A stretch of DNA of 64,000 nt, taken from NCBI GenBank assembly GCA_026826555.1, contig JAKSZT010053769.1:7067193-7131192 (forward strand), in the 5' to 3' direction. Made by a program: the position numbers and the translations under genes. The stretch comes from Tolypeutes matacus. Lineage: Eukaryota; Chordata; Mammalia; Cingulata; Chlamyphoridae. Under the pieces are notes generated by a model that was not told where the DNA came from, did no database searches, and saw nothing but the letters and a program-made list of their open reading frames with translations. Numbering within the stretch: position 1 is the first letter of the stretch; each line of letters opens with the position of its first letter. Of this stretch, positions 23,924 through 36,107 are shown in pieces.

Positions 23924-24840
23924 ATGGCCCAGAAAAAGGAACAAGACAAGCCTCCAGATGACATAAAGAAGTTGAGACAGCTAACCATAGATGTCCAAAC
24001 AAACCTCCTTAATAAATTCAATGAGATGGCTAAAGAGATTAAAGATATTAAGAAGACACTGGGTGAGCAAAAAGAAGAATCTGAAAGCATAAATAGAAAA
24101 ATAGCAGGTATTATGGGAATGAAAGACACAATAAATGAAATTAAAAATACACTGGAGGCATATAACAGCAGATTTTAGGAGGCAGAAGAAAGGATCAGTG
24201 AGCTTGAAGACATCACTTCTGAAAGCGAACATACAAAAGACAGATGAAGAAAAGAATGGAAAAAATTGGAGAAGGTCTCAGGAAATTAAATGACAGAAAA
24301 AGACATACAAACATATGTGTCATGAGTGTCCCAGAAGGAAAAAAGAAGGAAAAGAGGCAGAAGGAATATTTGAAGAAAAATGGTAGAAAATTTCCCAACT
24401 CTATTGAAGGACATAGATATCCATGTCCAAGAAGCACAATGTACTCCCATCTGAATAAATCTAAACACACCTACTCTGAGACACAAACTAATCAGATTTT
24501 TAAATACCAAAGACAAAAGGAGAATTCTGAGAGCAGAAAGAAAAGAGCAATGCATCACATACAAGGGATATCCAATAACATTTACTGCTGATTTCTCATC
24601 AGAAACTATGGGGACAAAGATGCAGTGGTATGATATATATAAGATACTGCAAGACAAAAACTGCCAGCCAAGATTATATATGACAAGATTGTCTTTCAAA
24701 AATAAGGGCAAGTTTAGATTACTCACAGATAAACCAAAAATGAGAAAGTTTGTAACCAAGAGCCTGGCTTTGAAGGAAATACTTTTAATGCTATAGCCTG
24801 AAAAGAAAAGACAGGTGAGAGAAGCTTGGAAGAGATTTCA
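23924..24840 (+). pseudogene. L1 element B ORF1
   Basis: It begins at ATG 23,924 with MAQKKEQDKPPDDIKKLRQL and a heptad-rich coiled coil (NLLNKFNEMAKEIKDIKKTL) to a stop at 24,178. Further pieces follow with NICVMSVPEGKKKEK and then the C-terminal block with KMRKFVTKSLALKEILLML (ending 24,796). The order coiled coil, RRM-like, C-terminal domain is that of L1 ORF1p. Several stops and frameshifts break it. Confidence 0.85.
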
Positions 24841-24917
24841 GAAATGATGATTATATGAGTAAAAGTAACTAAAAGTGTAAAAAGAGTGGTAAAAATAAAA
24901 TATGACAGATAAAACCC

Positions 24918-27900
24918 AAAGGTCAAAAAAGGTGAAGAACTGCCTTTATTGTAATAACATTGAATTTTAATGGATTAAACTCCCCAATCAAAGGACACAG
25001 ACTGGCGGATGGATAAGAAAGTACAAGCCATCTATATGCTGTCTACAAGAGACTCACCTTAGACCCAAGGATACAAATAGATTGAAAATAAAAGGCTGGA
25101 AAAAGATATTCCATGCACACAGTAACCAAAAAAAAAAAAAAAAAAAAAAAAAGCTGAAGTAGTTAACTTGTATCAGATGAAATAGACTTTAAAAACAAAA
25201 CTGTTATTAGAAACAAGGAAGGAAATTATATATTAATAAAAGGGTCAATTCATCAGTAAGAAATAACAATCATAAATGTATATGCATCTAACCAGGACCC
25301 CAAAATACATGAAGCAAACACTGGCAAAACTGAAGGGAGAAATGGATGTCACTACAATAATAGTTGGAGGCTTCAATATATACTCTCAGCACTGGATGGA
25401 ACATTGGGGCAGAGGATCAATAAAGAAACAGAGAGCTGGAATAAAATAATAAATGGCCTAAACTTAATACAGAACATTGCACCCCCAAACAGCAGGATAT
25501 ACATTCTTCTCAAGGGCTCATGGATCTTTCTCCAGGATAGACCACATGTTGGGTCACAAAAGATCTCAATATATTCAACAAGATTGAAATCACACAAAGC
25601 ACTTCCTTGGATCATAATGGAAGAAAGTTGGAAATCAACAACAGGCAGAAAAAAGGGAACATTCACAAATATATGGATATTAAACAACACACTCTTAAAT
25701 AGTCAGTGGGTCAAAGAAGAAATTGTAAGAGAAATCAAGAAATATCTTGAAATGAATGAAAATGAGAATACAAAATAGAGCCTATGGGATGCAGTGAAAG
25801 CGGTGCAGAGAGGGAAATTTATAGCTCCCCAATGCTTACATTAAAAATGAAGAAAGACCTAAAATCAGTGACCTAACTATACAGCTGGAGGAACTAGAAA
25901 AGAACAGCAAACTATTCCCCAAGAAAGTAGAAGGAATCAGAGCAGAAATAAATGAAATTGAGAACTAAAAAAAAAAAAAAAAAGAATTAACAAAACCAAA
26001 AGTTGGTTCTTGAAGATTAACAAAATCGGCAAAGAAAAAAAGAAGATGCAAACAAATAAAATAAAAAATGAAAACGAGGACATTACTACTCATTCCACAG
26101 AAATAAAAGAGACCATAAGAGGATACTATGAACAACTGTATGCCAAGAAACTAGACAATGTAGATGAAATGGAAAAATTTCTAGGAATGTATGAACAACC
26201 TACATTGTCCCTAGAAGAAAAAGAAGACCTCAACAAACCAATCGCAAGTAAAGAAATTGAAACAGTCTTTCAACAATTCCCTAAAATGAAAAGCCTAGGA
26301 CCAGATAGTTTCACAGGTGAGTTCTACCAAGCATTCAAAGAAGATTTAATACTAAACTCTTCCAAGACTCTTCCAAGAAATTGAACAAGAAACACTACCA
26401 AACTCATTCTATGAAAGCCAATATCACCCTAATACCAAAGCCAGATAAAGATATGAAAAAAGAAAATTACAGATCTATTTTCCTTATAAATATGGATGCA
26501 AAAATCCTAAACAAAATACTTGTTATTCAAATACAACAATACATTAAAAAATTATTCACCATGATCAAGTGGGTTTTATACCAGGCATGTAAGGGTAGTC
26601 CAACACAAGAATCAGTGTAATACACCACATTAATAAATCAAAGAAGAAAAGTCACAAGATCCTATCTATTGATCCAGAAAAGGCATTTGACAAAATACAG
26701 CATCCTTTCTTAATAAAAATACTACAAAAGATAGTATTGAAGGAAACTTTCTTAACATGGTAAAGGTCATTTATGAAAACCCACAGCTAACATTGTACTA
26801 AATGGTCAAAGACTGAAAACTTTCCCATTGAGATGGGAAACAAGACAAGGATACCCACTGTCATCACTGTTGTTCAATATAGTGTTAGAGGTTCTAGCTA
26901 GACCCATAAGGAAAGAAAAAGAAATAAAAGGCATCCAAATCAGAAAGGAAGAAGTAAAATCTTCACCATTTGCAGATGATATGATCCTATACCTAGAAAG
27001 TCCTGAAAAATCTACAACAAAGCTGCTAGAACTAATAAACTATTTGTGCAGAGTGTCAGGATACAAGATTAATATGCAAAAATCAGTAGCATTTCTATAC
27101 ACTAGTAATGTGCAATCTGAGGAGTAAGTCAGGAAAAAAATTCCTTTTTCAATACCGACTAAAATAATCAAATATTTAGGAATAAACTTAACCAGAATGT
27201 AAAACACTTGTATTCAGAAAACTGCAAGAAATTTTAAAAAGACCTGAATGGATGGAAGAACATCCTGTGCTCATGGATTAGAATGCTAAATAGCTTTAAG
27301 GTGTCAATTCTACCCAAATTGATACACAGATTCAATGCAATCCTCCTAAAAATTCACCAGAATTTTTTTAAAGAAATGGAAGACACAATTGTCAATTTTA
27401 TTTGGAAAAGTACATGGTCCCGAATAGGCAGAAACATCTTAAAATGGAAGCAGAAAGTCTCACTTCCTGACTTTAAAGCATATTACCTAGCTTCAGTGGT
27501 AAAAACAGCATGATACTGGCATAAAGATAGCCACATAGACCAATGGAATGGAACTGATGGGTCAGAAACAGACTCTCACATCTATGGTCAAGTGATTTTT
27601 GACAAGGCTGTCAAACCCACCCAGCTGGGGCAGAACAGTGTATTCAACAAATAGTGCTGGGAGAACTGGATATCCATATCTGAAAGAAAGAAGGAAAGAA
27701 AGAAAGCTAGAACCATAAAGCTCATAGAAGAAAATGTGGGGAAATGTCTTCAAGATCTGGTGGGAGGTAGTGGATTATTAAACCTCCCACCAAAAGCATG
27801 AGCAATAAAGAAAACATGGATAAATGGGACTTCCTCAAACTTTTAAACACTTCTGCAATTCAAAGGACCTCACCAAGAAGATGAAAAGGCAGCCCACTCA

Positions 27901-28640
27901 ATGAGAGAAAATATTTGGAAACCTCATATCTGATAAGGGTTTGATTTCCATTCTATATAAGAAGATCATACAACTCAACAATAAAAGAGCAAGCAATCCA
28001 CTTAAAAAATGGGCAAAAGTCTTCAATAGACATTTCTCCAAAGAGAAAGTACAAATGGCTAAAAAGCACGTGAAAAAAAAAAAAATTCAGTATCACTAGC
28101 TATTAGGTAAATGCAAATCAAAACACCAATAAGATATCATTTCACACCACGTAGAATTACCATTATTAAAAAAAACAGAAAACAGTAAGTGATGGAGAGG
28201 ATGTGGAGAAATAGGAATCTTCCTTCATTGTTGGTGGGATTGTAAAACAGTGCAGCTTCTGTGGAAGACAGTTTGGCGGTTCCTCAGGATGCTAAATATA
28301 GAACTGCCATATGATCCAGCAATTCTTCTACTAGGAATATATCCAGAAGAGCAGAAAACTGTGACGTGAATAGACATTAACACACTGATTTTCATAGCAG
28401 TGTTAGTCACAGTTGCCAAAAGATGGAAACAATCCAAGTGTCCATCAACTGATGAATGGATAAACAAAATGTGGTATATACATATGATGGAATACTATGC
28501 TGTGGTAAGAAGAAATGAAATTGGGACACATATGATAACATGGATGAACCTTGAAGACATTATGCTAAGTGAAAGAAACCAGACACAAAAGGACAAATAT
28601 TGCATGGTCTCACTAATATGAACTAAATATGAAGAATAAA
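24918..28640 (+). pseudogene. L1 element B ORF2
   Basis: The endonuclease/reverse transcriptase frame is recognisable along its whole length. The start ATG is lost (near 24,918). Endonuclease pieces lie at 25,404-25,778, with finger and palm parts at 26,010-26,384 and 26,381-26,620. The RT core at 26,828-27,127 has [20 protein letters not shown] and an intact [10 protein letters not shown] active site. The C-terminus at 28,400-28,621 has [21 protein letters not shown] 27-base A tract at about 25,129-25,152 and many stops inactivate it. Of the three long L1s it has the best-preserved RT centre. Confidence 0.88.
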
Positions 28641-28974
28641 TGGATAGAGTTAAAACCAAGAGTATATGTTATTAGGAGATAAGTGGAGGGCTAAGAAGGA
28701 GTACTGATGCTTAATACATGTAGAAGTTCTAATTAATTTGATTGTAAAAGGGTGGAAATGGATAGAGTTGATGGTAATACATTGTAGTAAATAGAACTAA
28801 CACAGCTGGTTTATAAATGAGATTGTGGCTCAAAAGGGTAGTCTAGGGATGTAAATGTCAATTGAAAGAAAGCTAGGGAATAATCTAGGGACTGAATAAT
28901 ATAGTGAACCCAGAGGTGGATGAGAATTGTGGTTAAGAGTACAAATGTAAGAATGTCCTTCTTTTAACTCGAAC

Positions 28975-29009
<35 letters not shown>

Positions 29010-29331
29010 TATCTCTGGGTGGTGGGAATGTGGAGAAGCATGAGAAAAATACAAGTAATGTAACCTCTGGACTATAGTTAACAGCAATACTTGCATCAAT
29101 GAATGCCAAAGATGTACTGTGTCAATAATAGGGAGGTATGGAAAAAAATATGCCAAATGTACACTATGGACCATAGTTAGTGGTAGTAGTCTAATGATAT
29201 TATCTCATAATCTGTAACAAATTTTCCACAATGGTGTGAGGTGTTGATGGAGGACTATTGTATGGGAATTCCACACATGTGCATGACTGTTTTGTAAGTT
29301 CACATCTTCTCTAATAAAAATTATATTTTAA
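28641..29331 (+). repeat. L1 element B 3' UTR with (AT)n
   Basis: A non-coding tail of about 690 bp. A perfect-looking AT microsatellite lies at about 28,977-29,006. The later block actatggaccatagttagtg is a diverged form of the 'actatagaccatggttagtag' block shared with the 3' UTRs at 14.6, 49.6 and 60.9 kb, which links these L1 subfamilies. Confidence 0.75.
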
Positions 29332-29695
29332 GAATTTAGCTAATACAAAATCCCTATTTATCTTTCAAACATAAAATATTTAGTCATTTAGTAGAATCTT
29401 TCTGCAACATAATTTTTTTTTTAATACAAGAGCACTAAAGTAACTGAGTATAATGACTTTTGTTCTCTGCTCAACTTTATTAGGAGTTGACATATAATAT
29501 CCTTTTGCTAGTTTTACTCAGGTCATGGATTTAACAGGTCAATCAACTTGCAAATTCTGTGGAGTATTTGCCAATTGTTTTCACTCTTTATTTAACTTTT
29601 TCACAATTTATTATTATAATGATATTTGGTTGACTGTGGAAGAACCTGTGTAAGTACTTTGGGTTAGTAGGTAGTTCCCCTCTATGTGCTTTTAC
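29332..29695. other. Intergenic, no feature seen
   Basis: Sequence between element B and a DNA-transposon relic. Nothing recognised. Confidence 0.4.
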
Positions 29696-29879
29696 CAGTG
29701 CTGTCCGATAGAACTTTATGAGATGATGGGAATATTCCTTATCTGCTCTCTATAGGTGGCTACTGAGCACTTGGAATGTGGATAGTTTGACTGAGAAACT
29801 GAATATTTGATTTTATTTTAATTAATTTAAAATTAATTGGTCACATGTGGATAGTGACTGCCATATTAGACAGCACAAG
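29696..29879 (+). repeat. hAT-type non-autonomous DNA transposon relic
   Basis: It starts cagtgctgtccgatagaact and ends ccatattagacagcacaag, so cagtgctgtc and its inverted counterpart form terminal repeats. The internal blocks ggtggctactgagcacttgg and cacatgtggatagtgactgc match a common mammalian hAT-Charlie pattern. I could not confirm an 8-bp target duplication. Confidence 0.7.
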
Positions 29880-30510
29880 TAGACCTTAGAACAGTGGGAT
29901 TTATGGTTTATGGTGTTTATGTTTCTGAGTACTTCAGTCTACATTTGTGGGCAGCATTAACACTGGCTTCTCTGACCATGTTCAAGGATTTCCTCAGTGG
30001 CTCCCAATTGTTGGACAATAGAGTCCTACCAAAAAGATGGATGCCAACTTGCCAGTCATTTTCACATGTTGCTTAATGACCTGAAATGTGTAGGACAGTC
30101 TACACCATAGAAACGTCTCACCTCAAATGCTAGGAGCAACCATTTTGAAAAGCCCAGAACAATCACCTGAGTTTTCTAATATTGTGGTTTCATTTGTGAG
30201 ATCTTCAATCTCAGCCCTACCTATAATTCTGCCTTCTATGATCTATATCTTAATTCCTCCTGCCTTCTCAGGACCTCATTTCTTTATGTTCATTTTGTCC
30301 TGTATGTTCAACCACTTCCTCTCTACATTTGAATGCACTCTAGTCTTTCCTATCTTAATAAATGCCCTTTCTTAATCCCACGTCCTCCAGCTATGACAAT
30401 CTCTTCATTCCTATTCACAGCACCCCCTTCCCTGCCAATCTCAAAACAGATTTATTCTTCTAGCTTTGGGGGGAAGCTGTCTTATTATTATAATGAAAAG
30501 GAAACCCATG
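29880..30510. other. Intergenic, possible ancient repeat, no gene
   Basis: The pyrimidine-rich stretch at about 30,180-30,430 looks like an old interspersed repeat, but I cannot name it with confidence. The short forward frames here are not supported as genes. Confidence 0.35.
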
Positions 30511-30514
30511 CCAT

Positions 30515-33220
30515 GTGTAGTTTCAAAATACACCATTTTATTACATAAACATATCAGTAGAAGTATTTTTAAATTTCCAAGCAGAGTCCACTTTTATTCA
30601 TTTATGACTATAACCACCTTTTTGTATCTAGACTCTACAAAACAACACTACATCAGTTTCACACATTTTTTCTAATTATCACATCGCTTTTCCCCAAAGG
30701 TAGGTTCATACTAAAACTGTAATGTAGTTATTTTAAAAATTCTAGTTTATAATTCAATGTATTGTGAAAATTAGATTTTCAAGCACATGAAGAATGTCTT
30801 CCTAACTTTCTTCACTTATTTCAAAAGAATCAGTACACATCCCAAATAAATCACTCTAATCGAGTGCTGAAAACACTGGATTGAATTAATTATATTTAAA
30901 GATAAAACTGTACTTGATTAAACATACACTGTAGACTATTTGGATAATTGTGATGATTTCTTCTCTTCTTAATCAAAGTAGTGATATACCTACTTTTTGT
31001 TCTTTGATGGCTGATTTCATAAGTTATATCAAAGGCATTAAAACATCTTATGGATGTATATAATTCTATATTATACAAACATGTTTACAAACAAATGCCA
31101 CTGAAAATTAGAGTTGGTAGTTATTCTTTCAGTACAAAACTATATCCTTGCATAAATTCAGTAGAATCATGTACACATAAAATATTTTCATTACATAGTT
31201 TACCTTTTCAGTGACAAAGATCTTGCTTGATTGTGACACCAAATGAACAGTGATATTGATTCACACTATTTGAGGCTGCATTTATGGACAACTTCTGTGA
31301 GCTACTGGGTAAAGAAGTTATCCAAATGAGTTGGGAGATTTCAAAAACTATACCACACAATCATTGTCCAGTTATTTCTGTTGAATAGATATAGCCAGAA
31401 TTTTTTTACTAGCTGACAAATAGGGTAGGTAATTATGCTACTCTAAAACGAAAAGATTTTCATATTTCCATTAACTGAAATTCTTGTTATTTTGTTAGTA
31501 TAATTAAAATCTATAGTTTGTTTCTAAATTATATGTTCTTATACTGGATACCAAAGGTTGTAATTTACCTACGATTCAATAAGTAACAAAAAATGACTTG
31601 AAAGTTCATTAGCTTGGGGAAAAAAAAAAAGTATACAACACAGTGGAAGTTATATATTTAAATGGAATAGATTTCTTACTCTGTTGTCAGAGGATATATT
31701 CTCATAAGTATGTCAAAGACCATGTTGTTTTCTTGCCTATATATGCTATCATAACTTGCTATTTTAGCATTCTGTATGGAAGAGAAGGATTGAATTTAGC
31801 TCTATAAATGTAAGTTTATCTTGTTTTTTCCTTCTACAGAGAACCCTTTCAGGTTCTTTGGGTATATGCTTTCTTGCAAGAGGTCTGTCCATATTATCCC
31901 TTGTGAATTGTAAAAAAACAAAAACAAAAACAAAAACAAAATAAAAACCAATCCACCTGAATTAAATTATAGTAAAGCTAATTGCAACTACTTTTGGAGG
32001 TATACCATCTGTCCTTTTGTACAATTTAATGAAGCTATAAAGTTTCTGAAATATGAATATTATGAATAAACATTAGTCATCATTTCTATATTTATAAATG
32101 GAAATATGTCATCTAAAATCTAAATTATGTTTATAAAGCAAATTACTAATAGCTATCACACAAATAGCATAATCATAGTAAAATAGCCAAATAATTAATC
32201 TATCTTGATTCTACACTGTTCAAATCACTTAGCTCTATAAATACCAACTATAATGATATTTACAAACAACAGACATATTAAAAAGAAGAATGGATAAATT
32301 TAGCAGAAATTAAATGTGTGATTCCATGGACATAGAAATGCTTGCAACACTTGCCTTCCCATCTCTGTGGAAATTAAAAGTTGGTAATAAACCCACAGCA
32401 TCACAATTTCTTTTCTACTACCTATTTACATTCATGTATGCTATAAATATATGCTGTATATATTTTCTATATTTACAATATATACACACACATACATACA
32501 AACATATTTTATTCTTAGACTCATTCATGAACATGCAGATCATCTGCACAATATAATCAAAACACAATTATTTTCCTTCAGGGGTATTCAATAACAACTT
32601 TTCACTCTTGTGCAAAAATGCAAAAATATCATACAGATTAGTATTCTCTCTCTAAAAAAAATCTCTTTTTTATGCTTTAGGTTTTTGTTATTTACAAATA
32701 AATTATGAAATATACTTCATTCACAAATTGAAAATAATTACAATGTTTTTACAACAAGGCATTGTTGAGGTTTTGAATTATGGTATTCTTGAATCTGTCT
32801 TTCAAAACAAAGACATCAATAAGTAATTGTGTTTTTTTATACTTCACTTTTCAATTACTGATGTGATATATAAGTCATTGCAAATCTACTTCTCATGCTA
32901 GTCAAATAGTTGTTTGCGTAGACTATGAATATTGTTTTATTTATTCCTCTTTTTTTTTTTTTTTTTTTCAAAAAAAAATCTTCTTGGAACAGTCTAGAAA
33001 GTCAATTAAAATTGTTGTCCTAGAAGACTTCTGGAAAGTTTGTCATCCAATAAAAAGAGTTGAAGAAATAAGTGAGGAAATTTTGAGGAAAAGTAATTGT
33101 CACAGGTGTTCAGGAAAGATAATAGCAAATGCAAGAAGTGTTTAATTATATCTCCTGGTCCTTTAGTATCTCATTGCCTCATGAAAATCCTAAAATATGT
33201 TCCCTTCCTTAAAACATTTA
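30515..33220 (-). other. TMEM196: Probable TMEM196 3' UTR
   Basis: AT-rich, largely free of recognised interspersed repeats, and directly downstream of the TMEM196 stop codon. An AATAAA on the minus strand at about 30,537-30,542 could end a UTR of about 2.7 kb. A second AATAAA overlaps the stop codon (33,217-33,222). The extent is inferred from repeat depletion and signal positions, not from transcripts. It includes an (AAAAAC)n-like run at about 31,913-31,945. Confidence 0.4.
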
Positions 33221-33280
33221 TTATATTCTTCCATTAAATATCAGTTGTGGTCCTCCATTGCTCATGTTGTCTGTCATTTC
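33221..33280 (-). CDS. TMEM196: TMEM196 last coding exon
   Basis: After an acceptor (ctaacag before 33,280) the exon reads EMTDNMSNGGPQLIFNGRI and stops at TAA 33,223-33,221. It follows in phase from the 255-bp exon, which ends on a whole codon. I recognise it as the C-terminus of TMEM196. If the 74-bp exon at 36,034-36,107 is included instead, this exon is entered two bases into a codon and gives only RK before TGA at 33,276-33,274. It therefore carries two alternative stop codons. The AATAAA overlapping the first stop is noted separately. Confidence 0.9.
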   Translation of the reverse strand, partial: EMTDNMSNGGPQLIFNGRI

Positions 33281-36033
33281 CTGTTAGAAAAATAATATGA
33301 ATTAATTAAAATTCTCTTTCAGAATAGGACACTGATTTGGTGAATAGGTTTGCAAAACAGAAATTTCAAGCCATTGAAAAACTTGCTGAGTTTTGGGGAA
33401 GGACAAGGATTGATATTATTGTTTCATTTGAGGAAAGGAAATTTCATGGCATCTTGGAGCAATGAAAATGCTGAAGTTAGACTAAAGTCTTCTACCCACA
33501 AAAATATTTCCAGTCTGCTCAAAAGACAGCAATCTACTTACTCCCCTGAGTTTCCCCTTTCGTTCCTCAACACTATTTTGGAAGGACCTCACCTAGAAAG
33601 AAGAAGATGGTTAAATGCCCACATTTTTCCAGTGCAGAAGCTCCTCTGTTGAGCATGTCAACAAAGTGCTTACAGTTTGTAGGGCTTCCCTTTATGCTAT
33701 AGAAAATTGCATGGCCTTTGTGCTAAGAATTACAAAAGGCCCACAAGTGGATCATTGGTTACTTGTAATTATGGATTATTAATAAATCACCATGGAAAAG
33801 ATAGTTTTCATGACACTGTCACTCATACAGTAAAACAACCAGTAAAATTTGTTAAAATGTTTTTTGAAGGGACTAAATGCTAAGTTAATAAAGAAAACTA
33901 CATGGGAAGGCAGTGAAAATACAGACGTAAAGGATGAACTAACATAAAGAAGCTCCATTTGCAGTTTTAGAATACATATTGATTTGTATTAATTTAAGAA
34001 AATTTTAGATGCTTTGAAATTATGTTTTATTGAAGATTAATTTTTTCCCTACATAATGAAAGGGAATGAGACATGAAGCCCATTCGCATTTTTAGTGGTT
34101 TGTATGCCATATTATAAATAATATTTAGGCAAAATTTCTGAAAATAGATTGACAACTTTCTTTTCTTGAACAAGCCTATTTGCAAAATAACAATAAAGAA
34201 AATTTCAAATGGAAAATTATTTTCTCAATTATCTCATGCCTATCAATTTCTATCTAGTTTTTGTTTGGGTGAATTAAAAATTAAAAAGCAATGTATCTGC
34301 TTTTGTAAACTTTAGCAATACTTCCAAACACTTACTTTAAAAATTAAAAGATATCCATGCCTCATTTTTATTCCCTTCTCTTAAAATATTCAATTGAGGA
34401 GAGGAGATATAACAGGGATGCTTGCTTTTGTGTTGAATGGTTCGCGAAGTTGCTTAGAAGGAACTGGGACAGAACTTGAAGGTAGGAATTTGTCCAGTTT
34501 CTGAACTTTGCTTCTGAAAACTTTGTTGCCTTTTAGGAGATGGGGTAGTTTCTTTCAAGAAAATTCTGTGAAAGGATACAATGTGCAATGGACACCATTC
34601 CTCCTCTTACATCAAGACCTTTCTCTCCATGCTAAGTGCTCTGGCCCCTTCCAGGTCCTAGGGACTGTCTTATACCTGAGTATCAATTATAGCTCCCTTA
34701 GTAAGGTGCTAAGGAATTACTGAAAATCACTTAGAAACTCAACCCTCCTGAGGGTAAAGGTTCTGATAGCAAGTAGAGAAGATTGTTTGGAGCCAGCTCC
34801 CTGCTTCTGTGGTCTGGTGAAATTTCAGTCTAATTGAAAAGCTGTTCTGCTAGAGACATGCATGGTGAAAGCAGGTCTGGAAATATGTTGGGGTTACTGG
34901 GCTGCGGTTCAGTTTACAGTTAAGAAACCTGATTTGAGACTTCATTCAAAAGAGCTCACTGTCGGTGGTAAGATAAATAGTAATCTGAAGTAGGGGGATG
35001 ATTTATTTCCATCCTTCCAAAATGATCTTTAAGAAAATTTACTCATACATCTTTTTCTACTCTTCCTACTAAGAGAAAACACAATCGCCTAACGGATTTA
35101 TAGAATTAAGAATCCTAGGTCCCTTTTCTTCTCTTCGTAAAGTGACTTTACTTTCAAAGAGTATCTTAAAAACCAAAACAAGCAACAAACAAAAAACACT
35201 AATCTTATATTTTTGTATTTTATTGCAGGAGTAAAAATATTTTTTAAAAATCATAAAAAAGGAAAATAATTTTCTTAAATAATTTGGCCCTGACGTGGAC
35301 ACAGTAATATCAGAGTGAATATTAGTTTTACAATGAATGAGTCTCTTCAACTTACTTGAAAATAGGCATGTTCAATTTAACAAAAAGTTTGTGGTCTAAA
35401 TTTGGGCAGGACCAAGTGTGGCTACTTACAAATGGTCATATTTTTTTTCAGAAGGACCATAGTACCTAGTGACTTTCTGTATTTCCAATTATATTGTTTA
35501 ACGAAACCAAGAATGGTAACTTTATTTTCAGCACTCCAAAATATGAGAAATAAGCTTGAAATATATCACATCCAATAATTTTACAAGAAGAAACTTTTCA
35601 TGTGGAATTTTACTGTATTAGTGTCAAACTTTGGCTATGTGCTCATGCAATTTTGGCATGAAGGAGATATACCATTTGTCTTTACTCAGACACTTCTATT
35701 ATTAAAAAACAAAACTGGTCTGTGAATGATGATACTGAATCAGAATCATGATGTAGCAGAGAATAAAGGAGTCATGAATCATCCAAGCAGAAATATGTTT
35801 GGATGCTTATAGACAGGCTGAATATTTTAAATACCCAACCAACTTTTAGGCTGCAGGACTCTGCCATGTAGGGTTATGTCAGGTCGTCAAAGTAGTGCTT
35901 ATGAAAGCAATATTTTGAGGAACTACATCCCAGCATCAGTCCAGACTGATCTGCTGACATCATGGCTTCCTAGAAGAGGCAGTGCTTCCTGCAGTGACAT
36001 TACAACATGGTAACTCCCTAGAAATCAGCGTAC
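33281..36033 (-). other. TMEM196: TMEM196 intron
   Basis: Intron between the 74-bp and last exons. AT-rich with few recognised repeats. Open frames at 33,350-33,652, 34,508-34,723 and 35,069-35,350 lack homology. No RNA gene seen. Confidence 0.55.
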
Positions 36034-36107
36034 CTTGTAGGTAACTCTGGTGTCGGGGGCACCACCGGGCAGCTGGGCAAGTCGGTTATTTCAATAGCCC
36101 TCAATCT
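36034..36107 (-). CDS. TMEM196: TMEM196 alternative 74-bp exon
   Basis: A GC-rich, CpG-containing patch in AT-rich intron, bounded on the minus strand by an acceptor (tatattag before 36,107) and a donor (AAG|gtacgc after 36,034). Joined in phase 0 after the 255-bp exon it is fully open. It encodes RLRAIEITDLPSCPVVPPTP followed by ELPT and two bases. The last exon then completes R, adds K, and stops. The result is a proline-rich tail of about 26 residues in place of the 19-residue tail made when it is skipped. I believe database TMEM196 isoforms include such a tail, but I cannot check. The coding-like composition, correct phase and splice sites make a real cassette exon likely. Confidence 0.8.

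Larger units (their letters stand above)
22577..29331 (+). mobile_element. Near full-length L1 (element B)
   Basis: About 6.7 kb in sense orientation. It begins near gtggaagagaaagatggcag, where aaagatggc is a YY1-like site, as at the start of many mammalian L1 promoters. Then come a 5' UTR with 110-bp tandem monomers, ORF1, ORF2 and a 3' UTR with an (AT)n tract, ending in ctaataaaaattatatttta near 29,331. No clear target duplication was found. The frames are broken but longer and closer to the consensus than in element A. Confidence 0.85.
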
